Positions 54,300 through 64,000 of a stretch of 64,000 nucleotides of DNA are shown here, piece by piece; within the stretch, counting starts at the first letter, position 1; every line of letters starts with the position of its first letter. A model generated the notes under the pieces. That model was not told where the DNA came from and did not search any database. It saw only the letters and a program-made list of their open reading frames with translations. The stretch is taken from assembly GCA_963837265.1 (NCBI GenBank), contig CAWIMQ010000006.1:496001-560000 (forward strand). The letters run 5' to 3'. Origin of the DNA: DATBLE01 sp963837265 (GTDB lineage Bacteria > Actinomycetota > Thermoleophilia > Gaiellales > Gaiellaceae). The translations under genes were made by a program, and so were the position numbers.

Positions 54300-54543
54300 C
54301 GGACTCCTGGAGAGAGGGTTGCGCGAACAGACGCCCGGCCCACCGCGCCGGCGGGCGGGCGAGCCTCGGGAGTCTAGCGCGGGCGACACGGACGAGCGCC
54401 GCCTCGCGGCGCAGCGGAGCCAGCCCGTCCCTCGTCTCCGCCGTTACACGGTCGGCGTGATCGAGGCTTCAGACGTACGAGGTCAAAAGCGACGCATGCA
54501 TACCACACATGGTACGTACGGCCCGCGTTTCGTTACGCCGAGG
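54300..54543 (-). promoter_or_regulatory. atpD upstream region with operator-like repeat
   Basis: The 244-bp gap between the anti-sigma gene and atpD has TTGACC (about 54487 on the minus strand) as a weak -35-like sequence and a TACCA/TGGTA inverted repeat at 54501-54514. GTACGTAC and GCATGC palindromes are close by. This is the likely promoter of atpDC. Confidence 0.4.
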
Positions 54544-55002
54544 CTAGGGCGCCAGGAAGTGCCCCACCCGGGGCCGGCCGGCGGCGACCAGGCGCCCGCG
54601 GCGCAGGTCCCGCATGGTCGGAACGGTCCCCTGGCTGGAGGCGCCGACGACGGGCTGAGACCGCGAGCCGGGGCCGATCTCGCTCGTCCCGCGGAAGACG
54701 ATCGCCGAGAGCGCCGCGACTGCGGCGGTCGCGGCGACGGCGGTCGAGGCCGCGGCCATGAACGCCCGCGTCCTCCGGCCCGACCGGACCGAGCGAATCT
54801 CCACCGGCGCCGACAGGCGCTCGAGGGGCGCCGAGCGCAGCACCTCCTCCATCGCCTGGAGCCTGCCGACGTACTCGGTGCACTCGGCGCAGCGAACGAG
54901 ATGCGAGCGCAGGAACGCGCGCTCGATCTCCGAGAGCTCGCCGTCGACGTCGAGAGACGCCCAGGCGCGAGCCCGCTCGCAATGTCCGTTCGGGATCCTC
55001 AT
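54544..55002 (-). CDS. zinc-finger anti-sigma factor (zf-HC2)
   Basis: This 152-residue protein has an N-terminal ZAS/zf-HC2 domain: CERARAWASLDVDGELSEIE RAFLRSHLVRCAECTEYVGR, with HxxxCxxC as zinc ligands. A single TM helix (FMAAASTAVAATAAVAALSA) follows, then an extracellular tail of about 45 residues. It should hold an ECF sigma factor at the membrane until a signal releases it. No ECF sigma gene is adjacent in the window, so its partner is elsewhere. GGAG lies eight bases before the ATG. Confidence 0.85.
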   Translation of the reverse strand: MRIPNGHCERARAWASLDVDGELSEIERAFLRSHLVRCAECTEYVGRLQAMEEVLRSAPLERLSAPVEIRSVRSGRRTRAFMAAASTAVAATAAVAALSAIVFRGTSEIGPGSRSQPVVGASSQGTVPTMRDLRRGRLVAAGRPRVGHFLAP

Positions 55003-55047
55003 GTCGTCACTCCACTCTGACGCCGAAACTCTTGCCGAGTTAGCGGA

Positions 55048-55407
55048 TCAGAACAGCTTGTACCTGGTATCGACCACCACGCCCAGGACGATGAGCACGA
55101 AGCCGAGCGCGACCAGCACCGCGGAGATGTTGATCGACTCCTCCTGCTCGTCCGCCGTCGCCCAGCGAAGCATGCGGCCCTGGAACGAGATCGGCGACCA
55201 GCCCTGTCCGCCGGAGAGACGTGCCGGGCCCCGGTTACCGATCAGGAACCCGCCGACCGCCACGGCCGCGCCGACGAGGTACCAGGCGAGCGACACGGAC
55301 CGTGAGGCGCCCGCGCCGACGGCCAGGCCGACGAGCAGCGCGAACCCGCCGCTCACCGCGGCCGTTCCGACCAGCAGGACTCCGAAGCGGCGCAGCGCCG
55401 CGAGCAT
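55048..55407 (-). CDS. small integral membrane protein
   Basis: This 119-residue protein has three predicted TM helices (FGVLLVGTAAVSGGFALLVG LAVG; AWYLVGAAVAVGGFLIG; SAVLVALGFVLIVLGVVVD) with a cytoplasmic loop ARLSGGQGWSPISFQGRMLR between the second and third. The family is unknown to me. Its ATG overlaps the stop of the upstream ABC ATPase gene (TGATG), so it is translated as part of the transporter operon. It may be an accessory protein or an unrelated rider. Confidence 0.75.
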   Translation of the reverse strand: MLAALRRFGVLLVGTAAVSGGFALLVGLAVGAGASRSVSLAWYLVGAAVAVGGFLIGNRGPARLSGGQGWSPISFQGRMLRWATADEQEESINISAVLVALGFVLIVLGVVVDTRYKLF

Positions 55408-56527
55408 CAGGCCCGGTCGGCGCCGGTCTCGACCGCGACCTCGGCCTGCTTCTCGGCGATGCTGTGCGCGCGCCCGGCCCGGATCTCCTCGACCGTCATC
55501 GGCCAGCGCTCGAGCGGATAGTGGCATGCGGCGGTGTGGTCGCCGCCGGCCGACCGCAGGAGCGGCTCCTCGACGTCGCAGTGTCCCTCGACGAAGCGGG
55601 GGCAGCGCGGATGGAAGCGGCACGCGGCCGGAGGGTTGATCGGGTTCGGCACGTCACCCTCGAGCACGATCCGCTGCCGTGCTCGCCCGATCTCAGGATC
55701 CGGCACCGGCACGGCCGAGAGCAGCGCTCCGGTGTACGGGTGCTTCGGCTCGTGATAGAGGCTGCTGCGCGGTGAGGCTTCGACGATCTTGCCCAGGTAC
55801 ATGACCAGGACCCGGTCGGAGATGTGGCGCACCACGTTCAGGTCGTGCGCGATGAACACGTAGGTGAGCCCGAAGTCGCGCTGGAGGTCCTTGAGCAGGT
55901 TGAGGATCTGCGCCTGCACGGACACGTCGAGCGCCGAGACGGGCTCGTCGCAGACGACGAGCTTGGGGTTGACGGCCAGGGCGCGGGCGACGCCGATCCG
56001 CTGGCGCTGCCCGCCCGAGAACTCGTGCGGGAAACGGTTGTAGTGCTCGGGGCTGAGCCCGACGATCTCGAGCAGCTCCTGGGCGCGGCGCTTGATCTCG
56101 GCGGGCGTCCCGATCCTGTGCACCTCGAGCCCCTCCGCGACGATGAACCCGACCCGCTTGCGCGGGTTGAGCGAGGCGTACGGGTCCTGGAAGATCATCA
56201 TCATCTCCCGCCGGAACGGCCGCATCTGCGCACGCGACAGCTTCGTGATGTCCTTCCCCCGGAAGACCACGCGCCCGGAGGTCGGGTCGAGCAGCCGCAT
56301 GATGCAGCGGGCCATCGTCGACTTGCCGCAGCCCGACTCGCCGACGACCCCGAGGGTCTCGCCCTCCTTGATCGCGAAGGTGACGCCGTCGACGGCCTTC
56401 ACCGACGCGACTTCCTTCTGGAACAGGATCCCTCTCGTGACCGGGAAGTATTTGGTCAGCGAATCGACGGCGAGGAGCTCCTCGCCGCTGAGACCGCTGT
56501 TGCCCGCGACCCCGTCGTTCCCGTCGT

Positions 56528-56531
<4 letters not shown>
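55407..56531 (-). CDS. Dpp/Opp-type ABC transporter ATPase (DppF-like)
   Basis: This 374-residue ATPase has Walker A VVGESGCGKSTMARCIMRLL, signature FSGGQRQRIGVARALAVNP and Walker B VCDEPVSALDVSVQAQIL. The oligopeptide-transporter C-terminal motif CRFHPRCPRFVEGHCDVEEP, whose cysteines often bind an iron-sulfur cluster, is present. It couples ATP hydrolysis to peptide or similar substrate uptake with the DppD-like subunit. Its start overlaps the upstream ATPase gene. An unusual extension (about 20 residues, NDGNDGVAGNSGLSGEEL) precedes the conserved start. Confidence 0.92.
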
Positions 56532-57550
<1,019 letters not shown>

Positions 57551-58516
57551 CTAGGCGAGTCTAATGCGTGGGTCGATCCAGGCGTAGAGGAGATCGACGA
57601 CGAGGTTGAAGAAGATGATCGCGATCGTCGTGAAGACGACGATCCCCTGCGTGGTCGGCAGGTCGAACGTGTTGATGCTCTGGATCAACGTCTTGCCGAG
57701 CCCGGGCAGCCCGTAGACGGTCTCGGTGAACACGGCGCCGCCGAGGGCGAGGCCGATGTCCATCCCCAGCATGGTCACGATCGGGAGCATCGCGTTCCGG
57801 AGGACGTGGGAGCGGAGCACGACCCACTCCGGCGCGCCCTTCGCCCGCGCGGTCCGCACGAAGTCCTCGTTCAGCGTCTCCATCGTGTTCGCCCGGATCA
57901 TGCGCACGTAGAGAGCCGTGAACAGGACCATGAACGTGAGCCAGGGCAGAATCAGATGGTAGGCCCACTGGACCGGCCCGCCGGGGCCGTTCCCACCCCC
58001 GAAGAAGTTGGCGTAGCCGGTGATCGGCGTCAGGCCGGCCTTGAAGCCGATGAAGTAGGCGAACAGCAACCCGATCCAGACCGGGTGGGCGGAGATGCCG
58101 ATCAGGACGAACACCATCGCCGCCCGGTCGAGCGGCGAGCGCGGTCGTAACGCGGAGAACACGCCGATCGGGACCGCGAGCAGCATCCACAGCACCGCGC
58201 CGCCGAACACGAGGGACGCGGTCACCGGCGCCGCCTGGCCGATCACGTAGTTGACGCTCAGCCGGTTCGTGAACGACCTGCCCAGGCTGCGATCGATCAC
58301 CAGCCGCTTCAGGAACAGACCGTACTGGACCGGTACCGGACGGCTCAGCCCCAGGAACTTGCGCGCGTGCTCGATGCACGTCGGGGTCGCCCGCTGGCCG
58401 CAGGCGAGGCGGCCGGGATCGGCCGGAATGATGAAGAAGATGACGTAGGTGATCGCCGTGACGGCGACGAACAGCACGCACGCCCAGAGAAGCCGCCGGA
58501 TGATGTACCTGATCAC
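57551..58516 (-). CDS. Dpp/Opp-type ABC permease (DppB-like)
   Basis: This 321-residue membrane protein has an N-terminal TM helix (LLWACVLFVAVTAITYVIFF), a periplasmic-side loop with ADPGRLACGQRATPTCIEHA, and the BPD transporter domain with the EAA loop NEDFVRTARAKGAPEWVVLR that contacts the ATPases. TM segments LPIVTMLGMDIGLALGGAVF and GIVVFTTIAIIFFNLVVDLL complete it. The two loop cysteines (CGQRATPTC) may form a disulfide. It is separated from the binding-protein gene by a long hairpin terminator. Confidence 0.92.
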   Translation of the reverse strand: MIRYIIRRLLWACVLFVAVTAITYVIFFIIPADPGRLACGQRATPTCIEHARKFLGLSRPVPVQYGLFLKRLVIDRSLGRSFTNRLSVNYVIGQAAPVTASLVFGGAVLWMLLAVPIGVFSALRPRSPLDRAAMVFVLIGISAHPVWIGLLFAYFIGFKAGLTPITGYANFFGGGNGPGGPVQWAYHLILPWLTFMVLFTALYVRMIRANTMETLNEDFVRTARAKGAPEWVVLRSHVLRNAMLPIVTMLGMDIGLALGGAVFTETVYGLPGLGKTLIQSINTFDLPTTQGIVVFTTIAIIFFNLVVDLLYAWIDPRIRLA

Positions 58517-58558
58517 GGAGCCTGGACCCTCAGTCTACCCCTGGTCGAATTCCAAGAC

Positions 58559-58600
58559 CGAACGGAGCGCCGGTGTCTCGTGGCGCCGGCGCTCCGTTCG
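58559..58600 (-). terminator. 15-bp perfect hairpin between binding protein and permease genes
   Basis: CGAACGGAGCGCCGG (58559-58573) and CCGGCGCTCCGTTCG (58586-58600) are perfectly complementary with a 12-base loop. It lies just after the binding-protein stop codon and probably lowers transcription into the permease and ATPase genes, so that the binding protein is made in excess. Confidence 0.75.
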
Positions 58601-58623
58601 TTCGATTCAGGACCTGCTTCTTC

Positions 58624-60279
58624 CTACTTCTTGCACATCGCGGCCAGGTCCTGGCCGTAGACGTTCTGGTACGTGAAGCACCCGAGGTGCGGACCCACGA
58701 AGTACCGGTTGTTCGGGTTCAGAATCGGAGCCCAGGGCGCCGAGTTCTTCATGATGTCGATGTCGAGGTTGGCGTACGTGTTGTACCGGGCGGCACCGGA
58801 CAGCTGTGCAGCGGCCGTCATCTTCTTGTTGTAGGCCGGATCGTTGAAGTACGCGACGTTGTTGTTGTTCGCGTCGTGGATGCTGTCACCGGACAGCAGC
58901 ACGTTGATGAAGTCGAACGGGTCCGGATAGTCGGCGCTCCACCCTTCGAGCGTCATGTCGAACGGCTCGCCGCGGGTGCCTTCCTTCTCGAACTGCACCG
59001 CGCGTGCGAACTGCTTGACGTCGACGTTCAGCCCGATCTGCTTCATGTCGAACTGGACGATCTGCGCCCACAGCGGGCCGTACGCCGAGTTGAAGGTGTA
59101 GAGCACCGCGTTGCCGTTGCCGGTGTGCCCTGCGGCCATCGCCTTCGCCTTGGCGAAGTTCGGCTGCTTGATCGTCGGGTAGATGCTCGCTTCCTTGTAG
59201 CCGGGCATGCCCGGAGGATCGATCTGGTCGGTCCGCTTGCCCGAGAAGGCGCCGCGCTGGATGACCATCGCGTGCCGGTCGAGGGCGAAGTTGACCGCCT
59301 TCTTCAGGGCGACGTTGCCCTTGCCGTCGGCCGTCTTGAACAGCGGCCGGTCGTGGTTCATCGCCACGTACCAGATGCCGAGGTTCGGCTTCACGAAGAA
59401 GCGACCCTTGTTGACCCCGTACTTCGAGGCGACGGTCGCGTACTGCGGCGTCGGGATGCCGCCGAGGTCCGCCGCACCGCTCTGCAGGTTCAGGTACTGG
59501 GCGTCCAGCGAGTTCCCGATCACGTAGTCGATCTCGTCCGCGTTGTGCGGGCGCTTGCCCTTGTAGTTCGGGTTCCGCTTGAGCGTGATCGACTTGTTCG
59601 GCGTGCGGGCCGCGTAGTAGTACGGGCCGGCGCCGGGGATCGTGTTCACGCCGTTCGCGTCGATCGGCGTGTTCGTGGGAATCGCGCAGAAGAACGGCAT
59701 CGCGATCCGGGCGAGGAAATCAGGCGCGCTGCGGGTCAGGGTGATGACCAGGTGATTGCCCTTGACCACGGCACCCGAGACCGTCTTCGCCTTCCCGTCG
59801 TACTTGGCGGTGACGCCCGCGATGTCGTTCATGAACGGGAACGACGGAGACTGCATCTTCGGATCCGCGTTCCGCTCGATTGCCGCCTTGAAGTTCTGGG
59901 CCGTGACCGGCTGCCCGTTGGAGAACTTCGTGAAGCTGGCGTTGACCGTGAAGTCGTACGTCTTGCCGCCGTTCGAGACCTTCGGCAAGGCGGTCGCCGC
60001 CTCCGGAGTCAGCACCGTGCCTGCAGGCCCCTGCTTGTCCGGGTAGTTCAGCAGCTTCAGACAGGTGGCGTACTCGATCTCCCAGCTCGGCACGTAGTAC
60101 GCGAGCGCGGGATCCGAGTAGTCGATGTCGGTGTCCAGGTCGTAGACGATCGTCCCGCCCGCAGCCGCCTTGGCGGGCGCCGACCGAGCGGCGCCTGACG
60201 GCTTCGCAAAGCTCGCAGCGAAGAGCAGGCTCGCGCCGACCACGATCATGAAGATCGACAGCCAGAGCTTTTTCGTCAA
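58624..60279 (-). CDS. ABC transporter solute-binding protein (family 5, peptide/nickel type)
   Basis: This 551-residue protein has an N-terminal hydrophobic anchor (LWLSIFMIVVGASLLFAASF) without a lipobox cysteine, so it is a cleaved or anchored secreted protein. The SBP_bac_5 domain shows DIDYSDPALAYYVPSWEIEY, FTVNASFTKFSNGQPVTAQN FKAAIER and LEGWSADYPDPFDFINVLLS, the family pattern. TTG 60279 is chosen because GGAAAGGAG lies seven bases upstream and it starts at TKKLWLS. An in-frame ATG at 60336 would add 19 residues. Substrate (oligopeptide or other) is not determinable. Confidence 0.9.
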   Translation of the reverse strand: MTKKLWLSIFMIVVGASLLFAASFAKPSGAARSAPAKAAAGGTIVYDLDTDIDYSDPALAYYVPSWEIEYATCLKLLNYPDKQGPAGTVLTPEAATALPKVSNGGKTYDFTVNASFTKFSNGQPVTAQNFKAAIERNADPKMQSPSFPFMNDIAGVTAKYDGKAKTVSGAVVKGNHLVITLTRSAPDFLARIAMPFFCAIPTNTPIDANGVNTIPGAGPYYYAARTPNKSITLKRNPNYKGKRPHNADEIDYVIGNSLDAQYLNLQSGAADLGGIPTPQYATVASKYGVNKGRFFVKPNLGIWYVAMNHDRPLFKTADGKGNVALKKAVNFALDRHAMVIQRGAFSGKRTDQIDPPGMPGYKEASIYPTIKQPNFAKAKAMAAGHTGNGNAVLYTFNSAYGPLWAQIVQFDMKQIGLNVDVKQFARAVQFEKEGTRGEPFDMTLEGWSADYPDPFDFINVLLSGDSIHDANNNNVAYFNDPAYNKKMTAAAQLSGAARYNTYANLDIDIMKNSAPWAPILNPNNRYFVGPHLGCFTYQNVYGQDLAAMCKK

Positions 60280-60456
60280 GATGAAGCTCCTTTCCTTGTT
60301 GGTGCCGCCCCGACTGTTCTCGGGCGGCATACGCACAAACGCATCCTCACGCCTCTGTGACGAGGCGCGCCGAGTTTAGTTAGGGACCGGTGAAGAGTCC
60401 AGGCGGGAGAACCGCCGCCTGGCAACGCCCGGTCGGGAGGCGCCGCGGAGACGGGA

Positions 60457-61485
60457 TCAGCGCGTCGCGCGCGGGTCGAACGCGTCCCTGAGGCCGTCGC
60501 CGAGCAGGTTGAAGGCGAGCGTCGTGAGGAGGACGGCGAGGCCGGGCCAGACCATCAGCCACGGCTGGGTCGTGTAGTACTGCGACGCGCCCTGGAGCAG
60601 GTTGCCCCAGCTCGCGGTCGGAAGCTGGATGCCCAGGCCGAGGTACGAGAGGCCGGCCTCGGCAAGCACGTAGCTCGCCACCGCCAGGGTCGAGTAGACG
60701 ATGATCGGGCCGAGGAGGTGGGGCAGGATGTGCGAGCGGATGATCCGCCAGTCGCTCGCGCCGACCATCCGCGCCGCCTCGACGAACTCCTTCTCGCGCA
60801 GCGACAGCACGACCGAGCGGACGATGCGGGCAGGGTAGAACCAGCCGAACATCGAGAAGATCAGGACCAGCGTGATCACACCTCGGCCGAAGAACCCGAG
60901 CGTGATCCCGTTCAGCTGCGAGCCGACCGTGGACGCGAGGGCGATCGTGAAGAGGAGGAACGGGAACGCCATCGTGATCTCCGTGATGCGCGAGATCACG
61001 GTGTCGATCCAGCCCCGGAAGTAGCCGGCGGTCGCCCCCATCAGCGTCCCGATGATGCAGGCGAAGATCGTCGAGCCGACCGCAACCTCGAGCGAGACCT
61101 GCGCGCCGTAGAGGAGGCGCAGGAACTCGTCGCGGCCGAGCGTCGAGTCCGACCCGAGGATGAACAGCGACTTGGTCGCCGGGTGCAGCGGATCCTGGAC
61201 GTGCGACCACGGCCCGAGCGGCAGGAGGTTCGAGTCGAGCGCCGTGTAGTACTGGTCGTTGGGGCTGTGACCGAGCAGCTTCGCGGCGATCGGCGCGCCG
61301 GCGAAGGCGACGAAGACCAGGAGGAAGATGAAGACGCCGCCCGCGATCGCGAACCTGTCGCGGCGGAAGCGGAGCCAGACGTTCTCCCAGTAGGTGCGCG
61401 CACGGACCTCCTGGCCCGGCACCCCGATCTGCGCAGGCGGCCCGGCGCCTGGCGTGTCGATCTGGACGTGTTCGGTCGTGGCCAC
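60457..61485 (-). CDS. Dpp/Opp-type ABC permease (DppC-like)
   Basis: This 342-residue protein has the long cytoplasmic N-terminus typical of DppC (TYWENVWLRFRRDRFAIAGG) and a TM helix (VFIFLLVFVAFAGAPIA). The permease domain has the ATPase-contacting loop LREKEFVEAARMVGASDWRI, and the C-terminus ends NLLGDGLRDAFDPRATR. Gene order here is permease C, binding protein, permease B, ATPases D and F. This differs from the common A-B-C-D-F order. It begins the cassette that separates atpG from atpD. Confidence 0.92.
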   Translation of the reverse strand: MATTEHVQIDTPGAGPPAQIGVPGQEVRARTYWENVWLRFRRDRFAIAGGVFIFLLVFVAFAGAPIAAKLLGHSPNDQYYTALDSNLLPLGPWSHVQDPLHPATKSLFILGSDSTLGRDEFLRLLYGAQVSLEVAVGSTIFACIIGTLMGATAGYFRGWIDTVISRITEITMAFPFLLFTIALASTVGSQLNGITLGFFGRGVITLVLIFSMFGWFYPARIVRSVVLSLREKEFVEAARMVGASDWRIIRSHILPHLLGPIIVYSTLAVASYVLAEAGLSYLGLGIQLPTASWGNLLQGASQYYTTQPWLMVWPGLAVLLTTLAFNLLGDGLRDAFDPRATR

Positions 61486-61647
61486 GGGTTAGGAGCGGAG
61501 CATACCGCGCTTCTCTGCGTTGCCAGCCTGAGACTCCCGCCGGCGCGAAAAGTTAGCCGCTCAGCGGATGGAACGCGCGGTCTCACGCCGGCCAGCGCCC
61601 GGCTCCGCCCCGCACCGCGACGAGCCGCCCTCGGAGCGGCGCCCGCG

Positions 61648-62541
61648 TTACCCGCTCAGGGCGTCCGCGCCGGCGACCACCTCGAGGATCTCCTGGGTGA
61701 TCTCGGCCTGCCGGGCGCGGTTCATCGCCAGCGTCAGCGTGTCGATCAGCTCCCCTGCGTTCCTGGAGGCGTTCCGCATCGCCGTCATCCGTGCGCCCTG
61801 CTCGGAGGCCGCGGACTCGAGCAACGCACGGTACAGCTCGGTCTCGACGTAGACGGGGAGGAGTCGCTCGAGGATCTGCTCGGGCTCCGGCTCGTAGATG
61901 AAGTCGCCGAGGAGCGCCGCCTGCCGCCGCTCGTCGTCGCCCGGATCGACCACCTCTTCCGGGATCGGGAGCAGGTCCTGCTCGACGACCTGCTGGACGA
62001 GCGGGGAGACGAAATGGTTGTAGACGACGACCACGCGGTCGACCTCGCCGCCGACGTACAGCTCGGCGACGCGGTGGGCGAGCGCCTGCGCGTCGGCGTA
62101 CGCGGGCCGGTCGCTGAAGCCGGTCCAGGCCTGGAGCACCTCCAGCCGCCGGAAGCGCAGGCTCGAGGCACCCTTGCGGCCGGACACGAGCCAGCGGACG
62201 CGCGTGCCGTCGCTCTCGATCCTGCGGCCGAGCGCGGTCGCGTGCCGCAGGACCTGGGCATTGAAGGCGCCGGCGAGGCCGCGGTCGCCGGTCAGCGGCA
62301 GGATCGCCACCGCCCGCTCCTCGTCGCGACGCTCGAGCAGCGGCAGCCCGCGCACGGACGAGCTCGCGCGCGCCGTGCCGGTCATCAGCTCCATCATCCG
62401 GTCGGCGTACGGGCGCATCGCCTCGATCCGAGCCTGCGCGCGGCGCAGGCGCGCGCTCGCGACGAGCTCCATCGCCTTCGTGATCTTCCGGGTGTTGCGG
62501 ATCGAGCGGATCCGGCGCTTGAGGTCCTGGACCGAGCTCAC
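61648..62541 (-). CDS. atpG: F1Fo ATP synthase gamma subunit
   Basis: This 297-residue rotor subunit has the conserved N-terminal helix SSVQDLKRRIRSIRNTRKIT KAMELVASARLRRAQ, the LTGDRGLAGAFNAQVLRHA block, and the C-terminal helix AMRNASRNAGELIDTLTLAM NRARQAEITQEILEVVAGA. It links proton flow in Fo to catalysis in F1. It follows atpA by 82 bp. Normally atpD is next; here the ABC transporter genes intervene. The 162-bp gap behind it (61486-61647) has no recognisable gene. Confidence 0.95.
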   Translation of the reverse strand: MSSVQDLKRRIRSIRNTRKITKAMELVASARLRRAQARIEAMRPYADRMMELMTGTARASSSVRGLPLLERRDEERAVAILPLTGDRGLAGAFNAQVLRHATALGRRIESDGTRVRWLVSGRKGASSLRFRRLEVLQAWTGFSDRPAYADAQALAHRVAELYVGGEVDRVVVVYNHFVSPLVQQVVEQDLLPIPEEVVDPGDDERRQAALLGDFIYEPEPEQILERLLPVYVETELYRALLESAASEQGARMTAMRNASRNAGELIDTLTLAMNRARQAEITQEILEVVAGADALSG

Positions 62542-62623
62542 GCTGCGCGTGACCTCGGTCTAGAAAAGCCAGGCCCGAGGAGCAGCCGGAGCGCCCGCCG
62601 CGCCTCTATCGCAGAGGAGGAGC

Positions 62624-64000
<1,377 letters not shown>

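Overview
The window comes from a very GC-rich actinobacterium. Lineage-typical features are F420-type oxidoreductases, an Rpf-like secreted protein, a PslG-like glycosidase, LCP-family wall proteins and the prfB-ftsE-ftsX order. Together they point to the class Thermoleophilia (Gaiellales/Solirubrobacterales-like); this is inference, since no 16S gene is present. Genes sit on both strands. Many start codons lie only 6-9 bases downstream of a TAnnnT -10 hexamer, so leaderless mRNAs look common.

Layout. 1-13 kb: YjbQ tail, phosphoesterase, nucleotidyltransferase, primary sigma factor, Rpf-like protein, a truncated Rieske oxygenase, two secreted glycosidase-like proteins, cupin, F420 enzymes, a beta-phosphoglucomutase-like HAD protein and an adenosine deaminase. 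13-18.6 kb: M15 peptidase, a cyclic-nucleotide-binding protein, a fused YVTN propeller-thioredoxin gene whose CxxC first cysteine codon is TGA (probable selenoprotein), an IS3 remnant and a Cys/His-rich protein. 18.7-22.8 kb: a genomic island of about 4 kb inserted in the 3' end of ssrA (tmRNA), bounded by a 27-bp direct repeat. It carries a frameshifted integrase, an XRE-nucleotidyltransferase pair and a MerR-like regulator. 22.8-35.7 kb: tmRNA and smpB, a cyclase/ATPase regulator, RNase R, ftsX-ftsE, prfB with its programmed frameshift, and secA. 35.7-48.6 kb: hpf, comF, sugar nucleotidyltransferases, mtnA, ahcY, ugd and LCP. 48.6-64 kb: metH with a structured leader, then an F1 ATPase operon in two pieces (atpA-atpG and atpD-atpC) separated by a complete Dpp/Opp-type ABC transporter, a membrane protein and an anti-sigma factor.

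How the genes work together. metH, ahcY, mtnA and a SAM-dependent methyltransferase form a loose methionine/SAM-recycling neighbourhood. ugd, a sugar nucleotidyltransferase, a mannose-isomerase-type cupin and LCP fit cell-surface glycopolymer synthesis and attachment. tmRNA, SmpB, RNase R and RF2 make a ribosome-rescue and translation-termination neighbourhood. RF2 is also the factor that would compete with selenocysteine insertion at the UGA of the propeller-thioredoxin gene. No selA, selB, selD or tRNA-Sec lies in this window.
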